Position numbers and translations under genes: made by a program
Source: Candidatus Methanoplasma sp.
GTDB taxonomy: Archaea > Thermoplasmatota > Thermoplasmata > Methanomassiliicoccales > Methanomethylophilaceae
DNA length: 15,312 bases
Direction: 5' to 3'
Assembly (NCBI GenBank): GCA_031256615.1
Contig: JAIRQG010000096.1
Location: forward strand, 1 to 15,312
The notes under the pieces: model-generated
The model's input: the letters and a program-made list of their open reading frames with translations, nothing else
Told to the model about the DNA's origin: nothing
Database searches by the model: none
In this document: positions 1 to 7,456 of the stretch, in pieces
Numbering within the stretch: position 1 is the first letter of the stretch
How the letters are laid out: each line of letters opens with the position of its first letter

Positions 1-387
1 TATCGGGTATCGGACTTAGTCAAGAAAACGTTCCTGAACCACGTTACGGTCTCATATTACTTGGACCTCATCATGCATGTCCAGAATAACTTGCCCAAGA
101 TCGAATATGTTGAAAAAAAGAGGAACTCCTTTGTAAAGATATTAAAAGAAGTGGAGTTGCCACTGTCTAATGAAGATTATATGTTATTATCGCTGTTCGA
201 CAAAGGTGCATTCACCAAATCAAAAGCAGTACCATTTTTTGAGAATTCGACAGATGTCCTAAACAAATTGAGAGAGTCATCGCTATTGGCGGAAACGTCA
301 GAAAAAGTGTTCTTACTGCCAGATGGAATAGTAATGGCAGCAGAACTTGCAGAAAAAAGAGCGGAATTTGTTCTCAGTCGCCAATAA
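1..387 (+). CDS. 3' end of an unrecognised gene (partial, winged-helix-like C-terminus)
   Basis: The reading frame is open from the first base of the window to a TAA at 385-387, so this is the C-terminal ~128 residues of a longer protein; the TTG at 61 or ATG at 73 need not be the start. I do not recognise the family. The segment after about residue 70 (YMLLSLFDKGAF, then helix, then a short beta-like VFLLPDG) has the spacing of a winged-helix fold, with alternating charged helices before it. That is a visual impression only. Base composition is AT-rich (about 38% GC over 61-120 by hand count, against about 62% over 1201-1260 in the Kae1 gene), which hints at a different origin. The same frame stays open for another 45 codons after the TAA. 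Confident that it is coding, not of function. Confidence 0.55.
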   Translation, partial: YRVSDLVKKTFLNHVTVSYYLDLIMHVQNNLPKIEYVEKKRNSFVKILKEVELPLSNEDYMLLSLFDKGAFTKSKAVPFFENSTDVLNKLRESSLLAETSEKVFLLPDGIVMAAELAEKRAEFVLSRQ

Positions 388-550
388 GAGAAGGTCATCG
401 AAAGGGGAGAGAAAAAGATAGAAGAATGGGTACGACCGGCAAACGTCAAAGTAGAGGCAGAGTCAAACCAAGAATGTTTCCGCCCCGTGCCAGATGCACC
501 CATATATGCAAGCCCAGCTGCCTGATCTAATCAACAGAGAGGAATCAATC

Positions 551-847
551 ATGGACGTAATGATCAAAAAGGGAAGAGCAGCAACATTCACAAACGCATA
601 TGCGACCAACGTTTTACTGAGTGAAATAGACTCAGATGTCAGAATATATGCGTTCAATGAAGTAATAGACTATGGGACCGAGAGAATTGCTATTTCCGAA
701 GGCTCCATAATAATGACAGATCAGGCAACGATTCTTCTGTATGAACAGCTGAAGGAATTGATAGACAGGTGGAGGATGGAGGGAAAACAGGCAGAGGTGT
801 CTGCACAAAGAAGAGAAGTACTTGAAAAAATAAAAGATAAGAAATAA
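551..847 (+). CDS. DUF3467-like small protein
   Basis: A 98-residue protein if translation begins at ATG 551, which has a GAGAGG Shine-Dalgarno-like sequence at 535-540; an upstream ATG at 494 would add 19 residues and has no visible ribosome site. The pattern resembles DUF3467: an N-terminal [19 protein letters not shown] stretch, a short middle, then a [27 protein letters not shown] 'promote-and-helix' end (quoted here as SIIMTDQA followed by a Leu-rich helix). In that family the helix is followed by a charged tail, as here ([12 protein letters not shown]). Function of DUF3467 is not known to me. The gene lies in the same AT-rich block as the partial gene before it and ends 23 bp before kae1, whose TATA-like sequence overlaps its last codons. 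The family call is moderate. Confidence 0.55.
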   Translation: MDVMIKKGRAATFTNAYATNVLLSEIDSDVRIYAFNEVIDYGTERIAISEGSIIMTDQATILLYEQLKELIDRWRMEGKQAEVSAQRREVLEKIKDKK

Positions 848-870
848 AGGCAACAGTATTAGTGCGTTCA

Positions 871-1851
871 ATGATAACGCTCGGCATCGAAGGAACGGCC
901 CATACGCTCGGAGTAGGTGTGGTGGATTCTGAGAAGAAGGTCTTATCGAATGTTATAGATATGTACAGACCGCCCGAGGGAGGACTGCACCCCCGAGAAG
1001 CCGCCAATCATCACTCGGACGTTGTTGCATCTGTCATATGCAAAGCGGCGGAGGAAGCGGGGATCACTCTGAATGATGTTGATCTTATTTCCTTCTCAAT
1101 GGGACCGGGACTCGGCCCTTGTCTGAGGGTAGCCGCCACAGCCGCCCGTTCTTTATCATCAAGACTCGGGATCCCTATCATGGGTGTGAACCACTGTGTC
1201 GCGCATATCGAGATAGGCAACGCGACCACCGGCTGCAGCGACCCCACTCTGCTTTATGCGTCCGGAGGGAACACGCAGGTCATTGCGTATTCCGATGGAA
1301 GATACCGCATATTCGGGGAGACACAGGATGTCGGGATAGGGAACATGCTGGACAAGCTCGGACGCGAGCTCGGCCTTGGATTCTACGCCGGACCGACGAT
1401 AGAGAAGCTTGCTAAAGAAGGCGACAAGCTTCTGGATCTGCCGTACTCTGTTAAGGGTATGGATGTGGCTTTCTCGGGGATAATGACAGCAGCCCTTGTC
1501 CTGAAGAAAAAAGGTTGCAGGCTGGAAGATATTGCGTACTCCATCCAGGAGACCTCTTTCTCCATGCTCACAGAGGTCACCGAGAGGGCGATGGCGCACA
1601 TAGGCAAGGACGAGGTCCTTTTGGGCGGAGGTGTCGCTCAGAATCAGCGCCTGCAGGAGATGATAAGGGTCATGGCCGAAGACCGGGGAGCGGAAATGTT
1701 CGTTCCGGCGAGAAGATTATGCATAGACAACGGCGCCATGATCGCATGGCTCGGCAATATCATGTACAACTCCGGGGTAAGAATGGGAATCGAGGATACC
1801 GCAATAATACAAAGGTTCAGAACGGACGAGGTCGAGGTAACATGGAGATGA
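871..1851 (+). CDS. kae1: KEOPS subunit Kae1, tRNA t6A37 threonylcarbamoyltransferase
   Basis: Kae1 transfers the threonylcarbamoyl group of TC-AMP to A37 of ANN-decoding tRNAs as the catalytic subunit of the cytoplasmic KEOPS complex (family knowledge). The 326-residue product begins [10 protein letters not shown], the usual archaeal Kae1 start; a GTG at 862 would add three residues and is less likely. Seen: ASKHA phosphate motif GIEGTAHT (5-12), HPREAANHH (40-48), metal ligands H108 and H112 in VNHCVAHIE, nucleotide loop ASGGNTQV, and near the C-terminus [11 protein letters not shown] carrying the aspartate ligand. A TATA-like GAAATAAAG about 26 bp upstream suggests a leaderless mRNA. There is no fused Bud32 kinase domain, although such a fusion is common in euryarchaea, so Bud32 must be encoded elsewhere. 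Its TGA directly abuts the stop codon of the opposing recJ gene. Confidence 0.96.
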   Translation: MITLGIEGTAHTLGVGVVDSEKKVLSNVIDMYRPPEGGLHPREAANHHSDVVASVICKAAEEAGITLNDVDLISFSMGPGLGPCLRVAATAARSLSSRLGIPIMGVNHCVAHIEIGNATTGCSDPTLLYASGGNTQVIAYSDGRYRIFGETQDVGIGNMLDKLGRELGLGFYAGPTIEKLAKEGDKLLDLPYSVKGMDVAFSGIMTAALVLKKKGCRLEDIAYSIQETSFSMLTEVTERAMAHIGKDEVLLGGGVAQNQRLQEMIRVMAEDRGAEMFVPARRLCIDNGAMIAWLGNIMYNSGVRMGIEDTAIIQRFRTDEVEVTWR

Positions 1852-3195
1852 TTAGAGACCTAGCTGTCTTTCGATGATCTTATCGAGATTGGAAAGCATC
1901 TCTTCGCATCTCTCTTTCGGGCAGGAACCGCCGCTGGCGATCCTGTGTCCGCCGCCGGTCCCGCCGACCGATCCGCATGCCTCTTTCAATGCTGCGGAAA
2001 GGTCCACTCCGCTGTCCAAAAGGTCGAACGTAGCCCTTCCGGATATCTTCGCGATATCCTCTGAACGGTTAACTCCTATCGTAGGTTTGGAGCGGCTGCC
2101 TATGAAGTTCATCGCGATCCCGCAGACCATTCCGGTGAACCCCAGATCTGAGCTGTCGAACCACTGTATGTTCTTCATTTGATTAAGTCCAGATCTCTTC
2201 AGGGACAGCACGCTCTCGATTATCTGCGTGCGTGCGGTGTTCTCATATTCCGCTGCCTCGGAAAGACTCTTTGCATCCCCCATCCCCGCAGAAACCCCAA
2301 CGCCTCCGAGACCAAGACGCCCGCAGCCGTTCAGCAGCGATCCGAGGGTCTCCGCATCCGTGTTCCAATCCCTGAGCTGATATCTGACGCGGGATATCTC
2401 GAACATTGTCTGCATCGGCGTTCCCTGTTCCGTCAGTTTCAGAGCGATGAGCGACGACAGTTTCCTTCTTTCATTCTCTGTGAGGTCCTTGGAATATTTT
2501 TCCCTCCCGATCCCTGTGGAATCGAGCAGTTCAGCGATGCCTTCCGCGTCCCCGCTCACGCCGTTGATGTACGGGTCGGTTGACAAGTATAATTCGGACA
2601 CAAGCTGTCCCGAAGGTATCAGCGAGCCCTCTGCGGCCTTTATGTAGCCTTTTTTCAGCGCTCCTTCGTAGAGGTAGATGTTCAGTCCCTTCAGACCGTT
2701 TATGTGCTGTCTGTCGCCCGCGATCCCGGCGAACGCGACCTGGACCAGATCCCAGTTCTTTTTGTCCACCGAGATCGAGAAAAGGAACGACATCGTCGCT
2801 CCGCATCCTGACGTCATCCCGTCTATTCCGTATAGATGGGGGTTCGCGTAGCATATCCTCTTCGCCTGCCGTTCGGCGGTGTGATGGTCAAGCACGATAA
2901 CATCGCATTCCAGAGCGTCCAGCTGTTCTATGTAGGATGCTCCGAGGTCTGAGATGATGATGCATTCCGCAGGGGTTTGTTTTATTATCTCCATGTTGCG
3001 GTCGTTGAGGCTTGTGAAAAGGGTCACCCTGAACTCTTTCCCTGCTCTGAGAAGCGTCTTTGCGATTATTGATGCGGATGATATTCCGTCCGCGTCATAA
3101 TGCGAATAGACCTGAATGAAGTCGTGGCCGCGGATGATATCGGCGGCTTGAGATAAGGTTGTAAGAAGTTTGGAAGGGAGGACGGTGTCGTCCAT
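1852..3195 (-). CDS. Archaeal RecJ-like DHH/DHHA1 exonuclease (GAN type)
   Basis: A 447-residue DHH-superfamily phosphoesterase. Motifs in order: HYDADGISS (32-40), a DLG (83-85), DHH (103-105), an AGIAGDRQ motif with D161, and the DHHA1-domain GGTGGGHRIASGG (411-423). Archaeal members of this family are single-strand DNA or RNA exonucleases that associate with GINS at the replication fork; that role is family knowledge, not read here. The start ATG lies 7 bp after the end of rps15, an arrangement common in archaea, so the two are probably one transcript from the promoter in front of rps15. All metal ligands expected of an active enzyme are present. Its TAA is immediately next to the kae1 TGA with no intergenic base. 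Confidence 0.9.
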   Translation of the reverse strand: MDDTVLPSKLLTTLSQAADIIRGHDFIQVYSHYDADGISSASIIAKTLLRAGKEFRVTLFTSLNDRNMEIIKQTPAECIIISDLGASYIEQLDALECDVIVLDHHTAERQAKRICYANPHLYGIDGMTSGCGATMSFLFSISVDKKNWDLVQVAFAGIAGDRQHINGLKGLNIYLYEGALKKGYIKAAEGSLIPSGQLVSELYLSTDPYINGVSGDAEGIAELLDSTGIGREKYSKDLTENERRKLSSLIALKLTEQGTPMQTMFEISRVRYQLRDWNTDAETLGSLLNGCGRLGLGGVGVSAGMGDAKSLSEAAEYENTARTQIIESVLSLKRSGLNQMKNIQWFDSSDLGFTGMVCGIAMNFIGSRSKPTIGVNRSEDIAKISGRATFDLLDSGVDLSAALKEACGSVGGTGGGHRIASGGSCPKERCEEMLSNLDKIIERQLGL

Positions 3196-3202
3196 AAGAC
3201 CC

Positions 3203-3658
3203 TCATTTGAGCATTATCTCGGCGTTCTCAAGAGAATATTTCCAGTTCTCGGGGAGGACGCCGTTCCTTTTGTAGTAGCGTTCCAGTCTCCTGATCCTTG
3301 CTTCGATCAGGTTGAGCCCCCTAAGGTTGGAAACGTCCCCTCTGTTGTTCTTTACGTGAACATTCAGGGAGATCGCCCTTCTCATAAGGTTCGAAAGGTC
3401 TTCCGGAAGATCGGGCATGACTCCTTTCTCCTTCATGATCTCGGTAACGGTCTTTCCCGTTGCCAGTCTCACGTCGGGAACGCCGTACTGGTCCCTGAGT
3501 ACAAGTCCGATCTTTGCGGATGTTGTTCCGTGCTCGGCGAACTGTACGATGAGGTCCTCTATTTCGGTGGCTGTAAGAGGCACCCACTCCGGGTTCTCAG
3601 TTATCATGGGGCGTTTTGAACAGGATTTGCCCTTTCTTCTTGCGTGCATTCTTGCCAT
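3203..3658 (-). CDS. rps15: 30S ribosomal protein uS15, archaeal type
   Basis: The 151-residue product has the archaeal/eukaryotic N-terminal extension (MARMHARRKGKS) and the S15 core that binds 16S rRNA helices 20-22: GLVLRDQYGVPDV, then the C-terminal RGLNLIEARIRRLERYYK. The length matches archaeal uS15. The start ATG at 3658 is preceded by GGAG about 12 bases upstream. A TATA-like CTTTTATAC on this strand at 3725-3717 would give a ~40-base leader; a nearer TATATAA at 3684-3678 would give a leaderless transcript, so start-site use is open. It is first in an operon with the RecJ-like gene, separated by 7 bp. Confidence 0.96.
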   Translation of the reverse strand: MARMHARRKGKSCSKRPMITENPEWVPLTATEIEDLIVQFAEHGTTSAKIGLVLRDQYGVPDVRLATGKTVTEIMKEKGVMPDLPEDLSNLMRRAISLNVHVKNNRGDVSNLRGLNLIEARIRRLERYYKRNGVLPENWKYSLENAEIMLK

Positions 3659-3716
3659 ATTTTGATTCTCCGATCATTATATATGCGGCGAGGCTACACA
3701 CTCTTATCCAAAAGTA

Positions 3717-3725
3717 GTATAAAAG
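3717..3725 (-). promoter_or_regulatory. TATA box of the rps15-recJ operon
   Basis: On the minus strand the sequence reads CTTTTATAC, preceded by a purine/AC-rich stretch that could serve as BRE. It lies about 60 bp before the rps15 ATG. The alternative TATATAA closer to the gene (3684-3678, about 23 bp before the ATG) would make the transcript leaderless. Both are inferred from sequence and spacing only. Confidence 0.5.
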
Positions 3726-3774
3726 GTTGACCTACCTTTTTATTATGATAATAAGAGCGCAGGCACACACATGC

Positions 3775-4146
3775 TTAAAGGGAAGACCCTTTGCACATGG
3801 TCCGTGAGCGGACGGCGGAGCGCGCCTGCGGCACTACGTATTCGTACTCTGATCTTTCAAAGGCGGTGTCCGCGGGGATCTCCGCGAACAGCTCGGAGGA
3901 CATCTCCGGCGAATCGTTCACTTTGCCGAGGAGCAGGCAGGCGCAGACGAGGCAGTGACCGATATCCATGGTTTTCACTATCTTGATCTCATACCCCGCT
4001 TCTTCTAAGAACTCTCTTTTCGCCGCATCCTCCGCTGATTCTCCCTCTTCGATCCGTCCTCCCGGCATTTCCCATCCGGCACGCTTCTCGTTGAAGACCA
4101 TCAGGAAACGGTCGCCGCTGAAAGCGACGGCATAGACTGTTGCCAT
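3775..4146 (-). CDS. NUDIX hydrolase
   Basis: A 123-residue protein starting at ATG 4146 (a TTG one codon upstream is possible). The Nudix box is complete: G30, five residues, E36, seven residues, then REFLEEAGY at 44-52, matching GX5EX7REUXEEXGU, so the metal-binding helix should be functional. Such proteins cleave nucleoside diphosphates linked to another moiety; the substrate cannot be read from the sequence. The start overlaps the flpA stop codon as TGATG, indicating translational coupling with fibrillarin. Since flpA acts in rRNA 2'-O-methylation, an RNA- or nucleotide-housekeeping role is conceivable, but this is inference. The C-terminus (RSRTMCKGSSL) is short and basic. Confidence 0.88.
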   Translation of the reverse strand: MATVYAVAFSGDRFLMVFNEKRAGWEMPGGRIEEGESAEDAAKREFLEEAGYEIKIVKTMDIGHCLVCACLLLGKVNDSPEMSSELFAEIPADTAFERSEYEYVVPQARSAVRSRTMCKGSSL

Positions 4147-4805
4147 CAAACCCTCCTGAGAACGATCATCCGGTGGTCGTTCTCGTATGGTTCCAGGTCT
4201 CTTGAGTCAAGTATTGCGAATCTTCTTTCCTTAAGCTTTTTTTCGGATGCTCTGTATATTTCGGAGGGGTGGGAGGCAACATCCTCCGACCTGGCCTTTA
4301 TGGCGATCATTCCGGTATCGGCGTGGAAGAAGTCCATGTTGTCCGCGATAATGTCGGCCTGCCTTTTCTGTGCGACGTCCGCATATACCATATCCACCTG
4401 CCCGACGGCAAATTGGTATTCTTCGGGGTTGGCGGCGTCTCCGAGGATGGGGATCATATTCGGCCGGACGGCGCAGGTTGCCACAAGGTCCCTGAACATC
4501 CGCGGCGCGAATTCCACGAAGTATATCTTTCCCTCCGTCGCGATATCTGATATGTGAGACGCAGTGGTCCCGCTGGAAGCTCCTAGGTAAAGGACCCTGC
4601 TGTCCTTTGCTATGGGGAAAACACTGCCGCCGTTTCTGATGTAAGCCGCCAGCTTGCTTTTTCGGGGGTTCCATTCGCGGTATTCTCTGTCTGAGAAGTT
4701 CACAAGCCTCTCCCCGTAAACTCTGGTGCCCGGGGCGGAGGATACCGTGTAGAGTTTATCATTCTCCGAATACACCAAACCGCCGGCGGAACCTACGGGG
4801 ATCAT
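4146..4805 (-). CDS. flpA: Fibrillarin, C/D box sRNP 2'-O-methyltransferase
   Basis: FlpA is the SAM-dependent methyltransferase of archaeal C/D box RNPs and works with Nop5 and L7Ae on rRNA and tRNA (family knowledge). The 219-residue product shows the N-terminal beta domain ending in EYREWNPRKSKLAAYI (41-56), the SAM motif VLYLGASSGTTASH (71-84), acidic motif II IYFVEFAPR (94-102), DMVYADVAQKRQADI (138-152), and the catalytic-lysine motif AIKARSED (168-175, K170). Length is normal. Archaeal flpA usually sits beside nop5; here nop5 is absent and a NUDIX gene follows with TGATG overlap. AATTATTAAA on this strand at 4836-4827 is about 26 bp before the ATG, consistent with a leaderless transcript. 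Confidence 0.95.
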   Translation of the reverse strand: MIPVGSAGGLVYSENDKLYTVSSAPGTRVYGERLVNFSDREYREWNPRKSKLAAYIRNGGSVFPIAKDSRVLYLGASSGTTASHISDIATEGKIYFVEFAPRMFRDLVATCAVRPNMIPILGDAANPEEYQFAVGQVDMVYADVAQKRQADIIADNMDFFHADTGMIAIKARSEDVASHPSEIYRASEKKLKERRFAILDSRDLEPYENDHRMIVLRRV

Positions 4806-4826
4806 TGCCGTGTAATAGGCACGCGG

Positions 4827-4879
4827 TTTAATAATTGGTATGCGGAAGGAACCGGCAGGTAAACAGCATCATTTTTATT
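4827..4879. promoter_or_regulatory. Divergent promoter pair between flpA and the 179-aa membrane protein gene
   Basis: On the minus strand, AATTATTAAA (4836-4827) is centred about 26 bp before the flpA ATG at 4805. On the plus strand, TTTTTATT (4872-4879) is centred about 25 bp before ATG 4900. Both spacings place the transcription start at the start codon, as in archaeal leaderless mRNAs. This plus-strand box also decides the downstream gene's start in favour of 4900 over the earlier ATG at 4840. Confidence 0.5.
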
Positions 4880-4899
4880 CTTGGGGTCAATGTTCACCT

Positions 4900-5439
4900 A
4901 TGCCCGATGAAGGCTCGACATTCTTATCAGACCGTGCCGGACTGTTCAAAATATTAATGCTGACAGGCGCTGTTATCGGGGTATTGAGCGTGTTCATGTC
5001 CTGGTTCAGCATAGATTATGTTTTTTTCCGGTTCGACTATGCTGGATATGATTTCTATCTGAAAAGTTTCGACTACCCAGACAATTACCCAGGTATAGGG
5101 TATTACGCATACATGCCGTTTATCGTCCTTGGGTCATCCATTCTCGCGGCGGTCTTTTCAGTATTGTCTTTTTTCACCAGATACGAGAAGAAAGGGACTG
5201 TTCTCGCGACTGTCCTCGGAATGGTAATGCTGGTATCAACGCTTCTTTATGTGTTTTACCCAGAATCAAATATCGTGATCTCCAACTCATCAGCGGTCAT
5301 TATCAATGAAATGAGACTGCTGGATCATCTGGGCGGAGGCGTCTATTCCGCATGCATCGCATGCATGTTCCTGATCCTGGGAGGGATCCTCATACTGGTG
5401 TTCCGCGGGAGAAGCGGCCTTGATCCCAAGGCTGAATAA
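4900..5439 (+). CDS. Unrecognised four-helix membrane protein
   Basis: A 179-residue protein from ATG 4900, chosen because a TATA-like TTTTTATT lies 25 bp upstream; the in-frame ATG 4840 would add a 20-residue hydrophilic head without such a signal. Four hydrophobic segments are visible at about residues 16-36, 69-92, 100-118 and 146-167. The loop between helices 1 and 2 is rich in aromatic and acidic residues (repeated F/Y-D-Y: FFRFDYAGYDFYLKSFDY) and probably faces outward; no catalytic or metal motif is evident. I do not recognise the family. It stands alone between divergent flpA and the NAD kinase gene, each with its own promoter, so context says little about its role. Confidence 0.7.
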   Translation: MPDEGSTFLSDRAGLFKILMLTGAVIGVLSVFMSWFSIDYVFFRFDYAGYDFYLKSFDYPDNYPGIGYYAYMPFIVLGSSILAAVFSVLSFFTRYEKKGTVLATVLGMVMLVSTLLYVFYPESNIVISNSSAVIINEMRLLDHLGGGVYSACIACMFLILGGILILVFRGRSGLDPKAE

Positions 5440-5449
5440 TCAAAAGAGC

Positions 5450-5457
5450 AATATATT
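5450..5457 (+). promoter_or_regulatory. TATA box for the NAD kinase-JAMM operon
   Basis: AATATATT is centred 25 bp before the first of two adjacent ATG codons (5478, 5481), which fits a leaderless transcript and supports a start at one of these two codons. Confidence 0.5.
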
Positions 5458-5477
5458 GAGACCAACTCTTTACGGTC

Positions 5478-7082
5478 ATGATGGATGTTCTCAGCAACAT
5501 CGCGGATGCGGTGGAAGAGGCTGTCAGGAAGATACCCGATTCGAAATGCAGGGGAGAATGCATCGGCATGGGTGCCGATGGGACAACCACGTCCCAGATA
5601 GACAAGATAGCGGAGAACACCGTTCTAGCATACATCCAAAAGAACAAGATCCCCCTGAACGTTCTGAGCGAGGAGATTGGGTTCGTCGACAACGGATGGA
5701 GAGAAACCCTGGTCCTTGACCCGGTAGACGGTACATCGAATGCCATCGCCGGGATCCCGCTTTACACAGTATCCATGGCGGTCGGTACGAAATCTCTCTC
5801 CGATATCCACACCGCATACCTCAGGAACCTGGCCACCGGCGACGTCATCACGGCGGAGAAGGGGAAGGGGGCATACAAGAACGGACACAGGATACGCGTA
5901 AGGAAGGCGGACATGGAAGACCTGTTTCTGATGATATACCTCGGCAACGGCGCCCATTCCGCATCGTTCAGTCTTGCAAAGAGAGTGAAATCCTCGCGTG
6001 CCCTTGGCTGTGCATCGTTGGAGATGGTGCTCGTCGCGGAGGGAGAGGCGGATGGTTTCGTAATGCACACGGACAGATATTCCCGTGCGGTCAGGATCGT
6101 CGACATTGCGGCCAGCGCGCTTGTCCTGAGAGAAGCGGGGGGAGAGATCTACGATCTTGAAGGGAACGTGCTGGATATGGGCTTTGACATAGGATGCCGC
6201 TCCAGTTTCATCGCTTTCGGCGACAGGAGGGTATATGATTTCATTGCCCGGCTGAAGAGCGACATATCGGGATCGCCGAGATACGGCATAAGCGTGAACA
6301 CAAAGGTTCCAGAAGCCAAAGAATATACAAGAAGGGTGATGAAGGCCCTCGAAGGCTGCGATTACATACTGGATAAGGCCATCGCAGATGAATTTGATAT
6401 GAAAGGATTCCCCGTCGAGGAAATGAAAGTGGATATCATGATAACCATTGGGGGGGACGGAACAATCCTCCGCACATTCATGAAGAACAAAGCCCCGCTG
6501 ATAGGCATAAATGCGGGCGGGGTAGGATTCCTCGCCGAGGTCAGCGCGAAGGACATAGAGGAAGGGATCAGAAGGCTCCGCAACGGGGAGTACATCGTAG
6601 AGGAGAGGTCCAAGCTCAGCTCATGGTATGAGGGAGAATACCTCGCAGAGGCGGTCAACGAAGCTGTCGTTCATACCGATTCGATAGCAAAGATAAGGCA
6701 CTTCAGGGTCTATGTGAACGACAAACTCATGACGGACGTCCGCGCCGACGGGATAATGGTATCGACGCCGACCGGCTCCACCTGCTACGCGATGAGCCTC
6801 GGGGCGCCGCTTATTGATCCCAGGGTAAATGCCGTGGTGGTCGTTCCAATGGCGGCATACAAATTCTCATCTAGGCCGTTCGTAGTGCCGGCGGATGCCA
6901 AGATCACGGTGGAGGCGGTCATGGACAGCGGCTGCCTGCTGGTGGTCGACGGGCAGGAAGAATATGAGATAAAGGGGAAGACCCGCATAGACTTCATCAG
7001 GTCGCCGGACACTGTAAGATTCATAAAATTCAACACAGACTTCTATTCCAAAGTTAGAGAGAAACTGGTGAACTCGTTATGA
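5478..7082 (+). CDS. Bifunctional NADP phosphatase / NAD kinase (MJ0917 type fusion)
   Basis: A 534-residue fusion. The N-terminal ~255 residues are an inositol-monophosphatase-fold phosphatase: SEEIG (64-68), LDPVDGTSN (80-88) with D81 and D84, and D209 in VRIVDIAASALVLREAGG, giving a full metal site. Residues ~265-534 are an ATP/polyphosphate NAD kinase: GGDGT (325-329), NAGGVGFLAE (345-354), NE at 394-395, DG before VSTPTGST (424-435). This architecture is known from Methanocaldococcus MJ0917, where one protein both makes NADP from NAD and removes the 2'-phosphate, so it can set the NAD/NADP balance in the cytoplasm. Both halves look intact. The stop overlaps the next gene's ATG (ATGA), so the two are translationally coupled. 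Two adjacent ATGs leave a one-residue doubt in the start. Confidence 0.93.
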   Translation: MMDVLSNIADAVEEAVRKIPDSKCRGECIGMGADGTTTSQIDKIAENTVLAYIQKNKIPLNVLSEEIGFVDNGWRETLVLDPVDGTSNAIAGIPLYTVSMAVGTKSLSDIHTAYLRNLATGDVITAEKGKGAYKNGHRIRVRKADMEDLFLMIYLGNGAHSASFSLAKRVKSSRALGCASLEMVLVAEGEADGFVMHTDRYSRAVRIVDIAASALVLREAGGEIYDLEGNVLDMGFDIGCRSSFIAFGDRRVYDFIARLKSDISGSPRYGISVNTKVPEAKEYTRRVMKALEGCDYILDKAIADEFDMKGFPVEEMKVDIMITIGGDGTILRTFMKNKAPLIGINAGGVGFLAEVSAKDIEEGIRRLRNGEYIVEERSKLSSWYEGEYLAEAVNEAVVHTDSIAKIRHFRVYVNDKLMTDVRADGIMVSTPTGSTCYAMSLGAPLIDPRVNAVVVVPMAAYKFSSRPFVVPADAKITVEAVMDSGCLLVVDGQEEYEIKGKTRIDFIRSPDTVRFIKFNTDFYSKVREKLVNSL

Positions 7083-7456
7083 GCATCAAGATATACGGCG
7101 TAAGCGTGGATTTCATCGATGGGTTCAATGAATCCGCGAAAGCGGCGTATCCGGATGAGTTCATCTGCTTCCACCGGGCATATGACGGCGTTATCACAGA
7201 GATGATATTGGTGCCGGGGTCGATCTACGGCGAAAGCCACAGTTTCATAAACGACTGGATGATGCCAGTTGACTTCCATAAGTCGGGATCCGCTCATTCG
7301 CATCCCGGTTACCGCAACGATCCGTCGGATGCGGACCTTGACTTCTTCAGCAATATGGGCGGGGTCCATTTCATAACATGCCAGCCCTACGACAGAAAAA
7401 GCTGGAAAGCCTATGACTCAAGGGGAAGCGTCGTGAACCTTGATATAGTCTTCTGA
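7079..7456 (+). CDS. JAMM/MPN+ domain metalloprotein
   Basis: A 125-residue single-domain protein with a full JAMM zinc motif: E27 in YPDEFICF, then H73-S-H75-P, then S83-DA-D86 (HxHP...SxxD). The TEMILVPG strand (40-47) and MPVDFHKSGSAHSHP also match archaeal JAB/MPN proteins. JAMM enzymes are zinc isopeptidases that remove ubiquitin-like SAMP proteins or process small modifiers and sulfur carriers; the substrate here is unknown. Its ATG overlaps the NAD kinase stop by four bases, so the pair is coexpressed; whether this reflects a functional link is open. The TGA directly abuts the TGA of the opposing phosphohexomutase-like gene, with TGATCA spanning the junction. Confidence 0.88.
   Translation: MSIKIYGVSVDFIDGFNESAKAAYPDEFICFHRAYDGVITEMILVPGSIYGESHSFINDWMMPVDFHKSGSAHSHPGYRNDPSDADLDFFSNMGGVHFITCQPYDRKSWKAYDSRGSVVNLDIVF

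Noticed and set aside
385..525. Readthrough of the TAA at 385 with an amino acid such as pyrrolysine
   Set aside because: Pyrrolysine uses TAG, not TAA; an interrupted gene or chance open frame is simpler.
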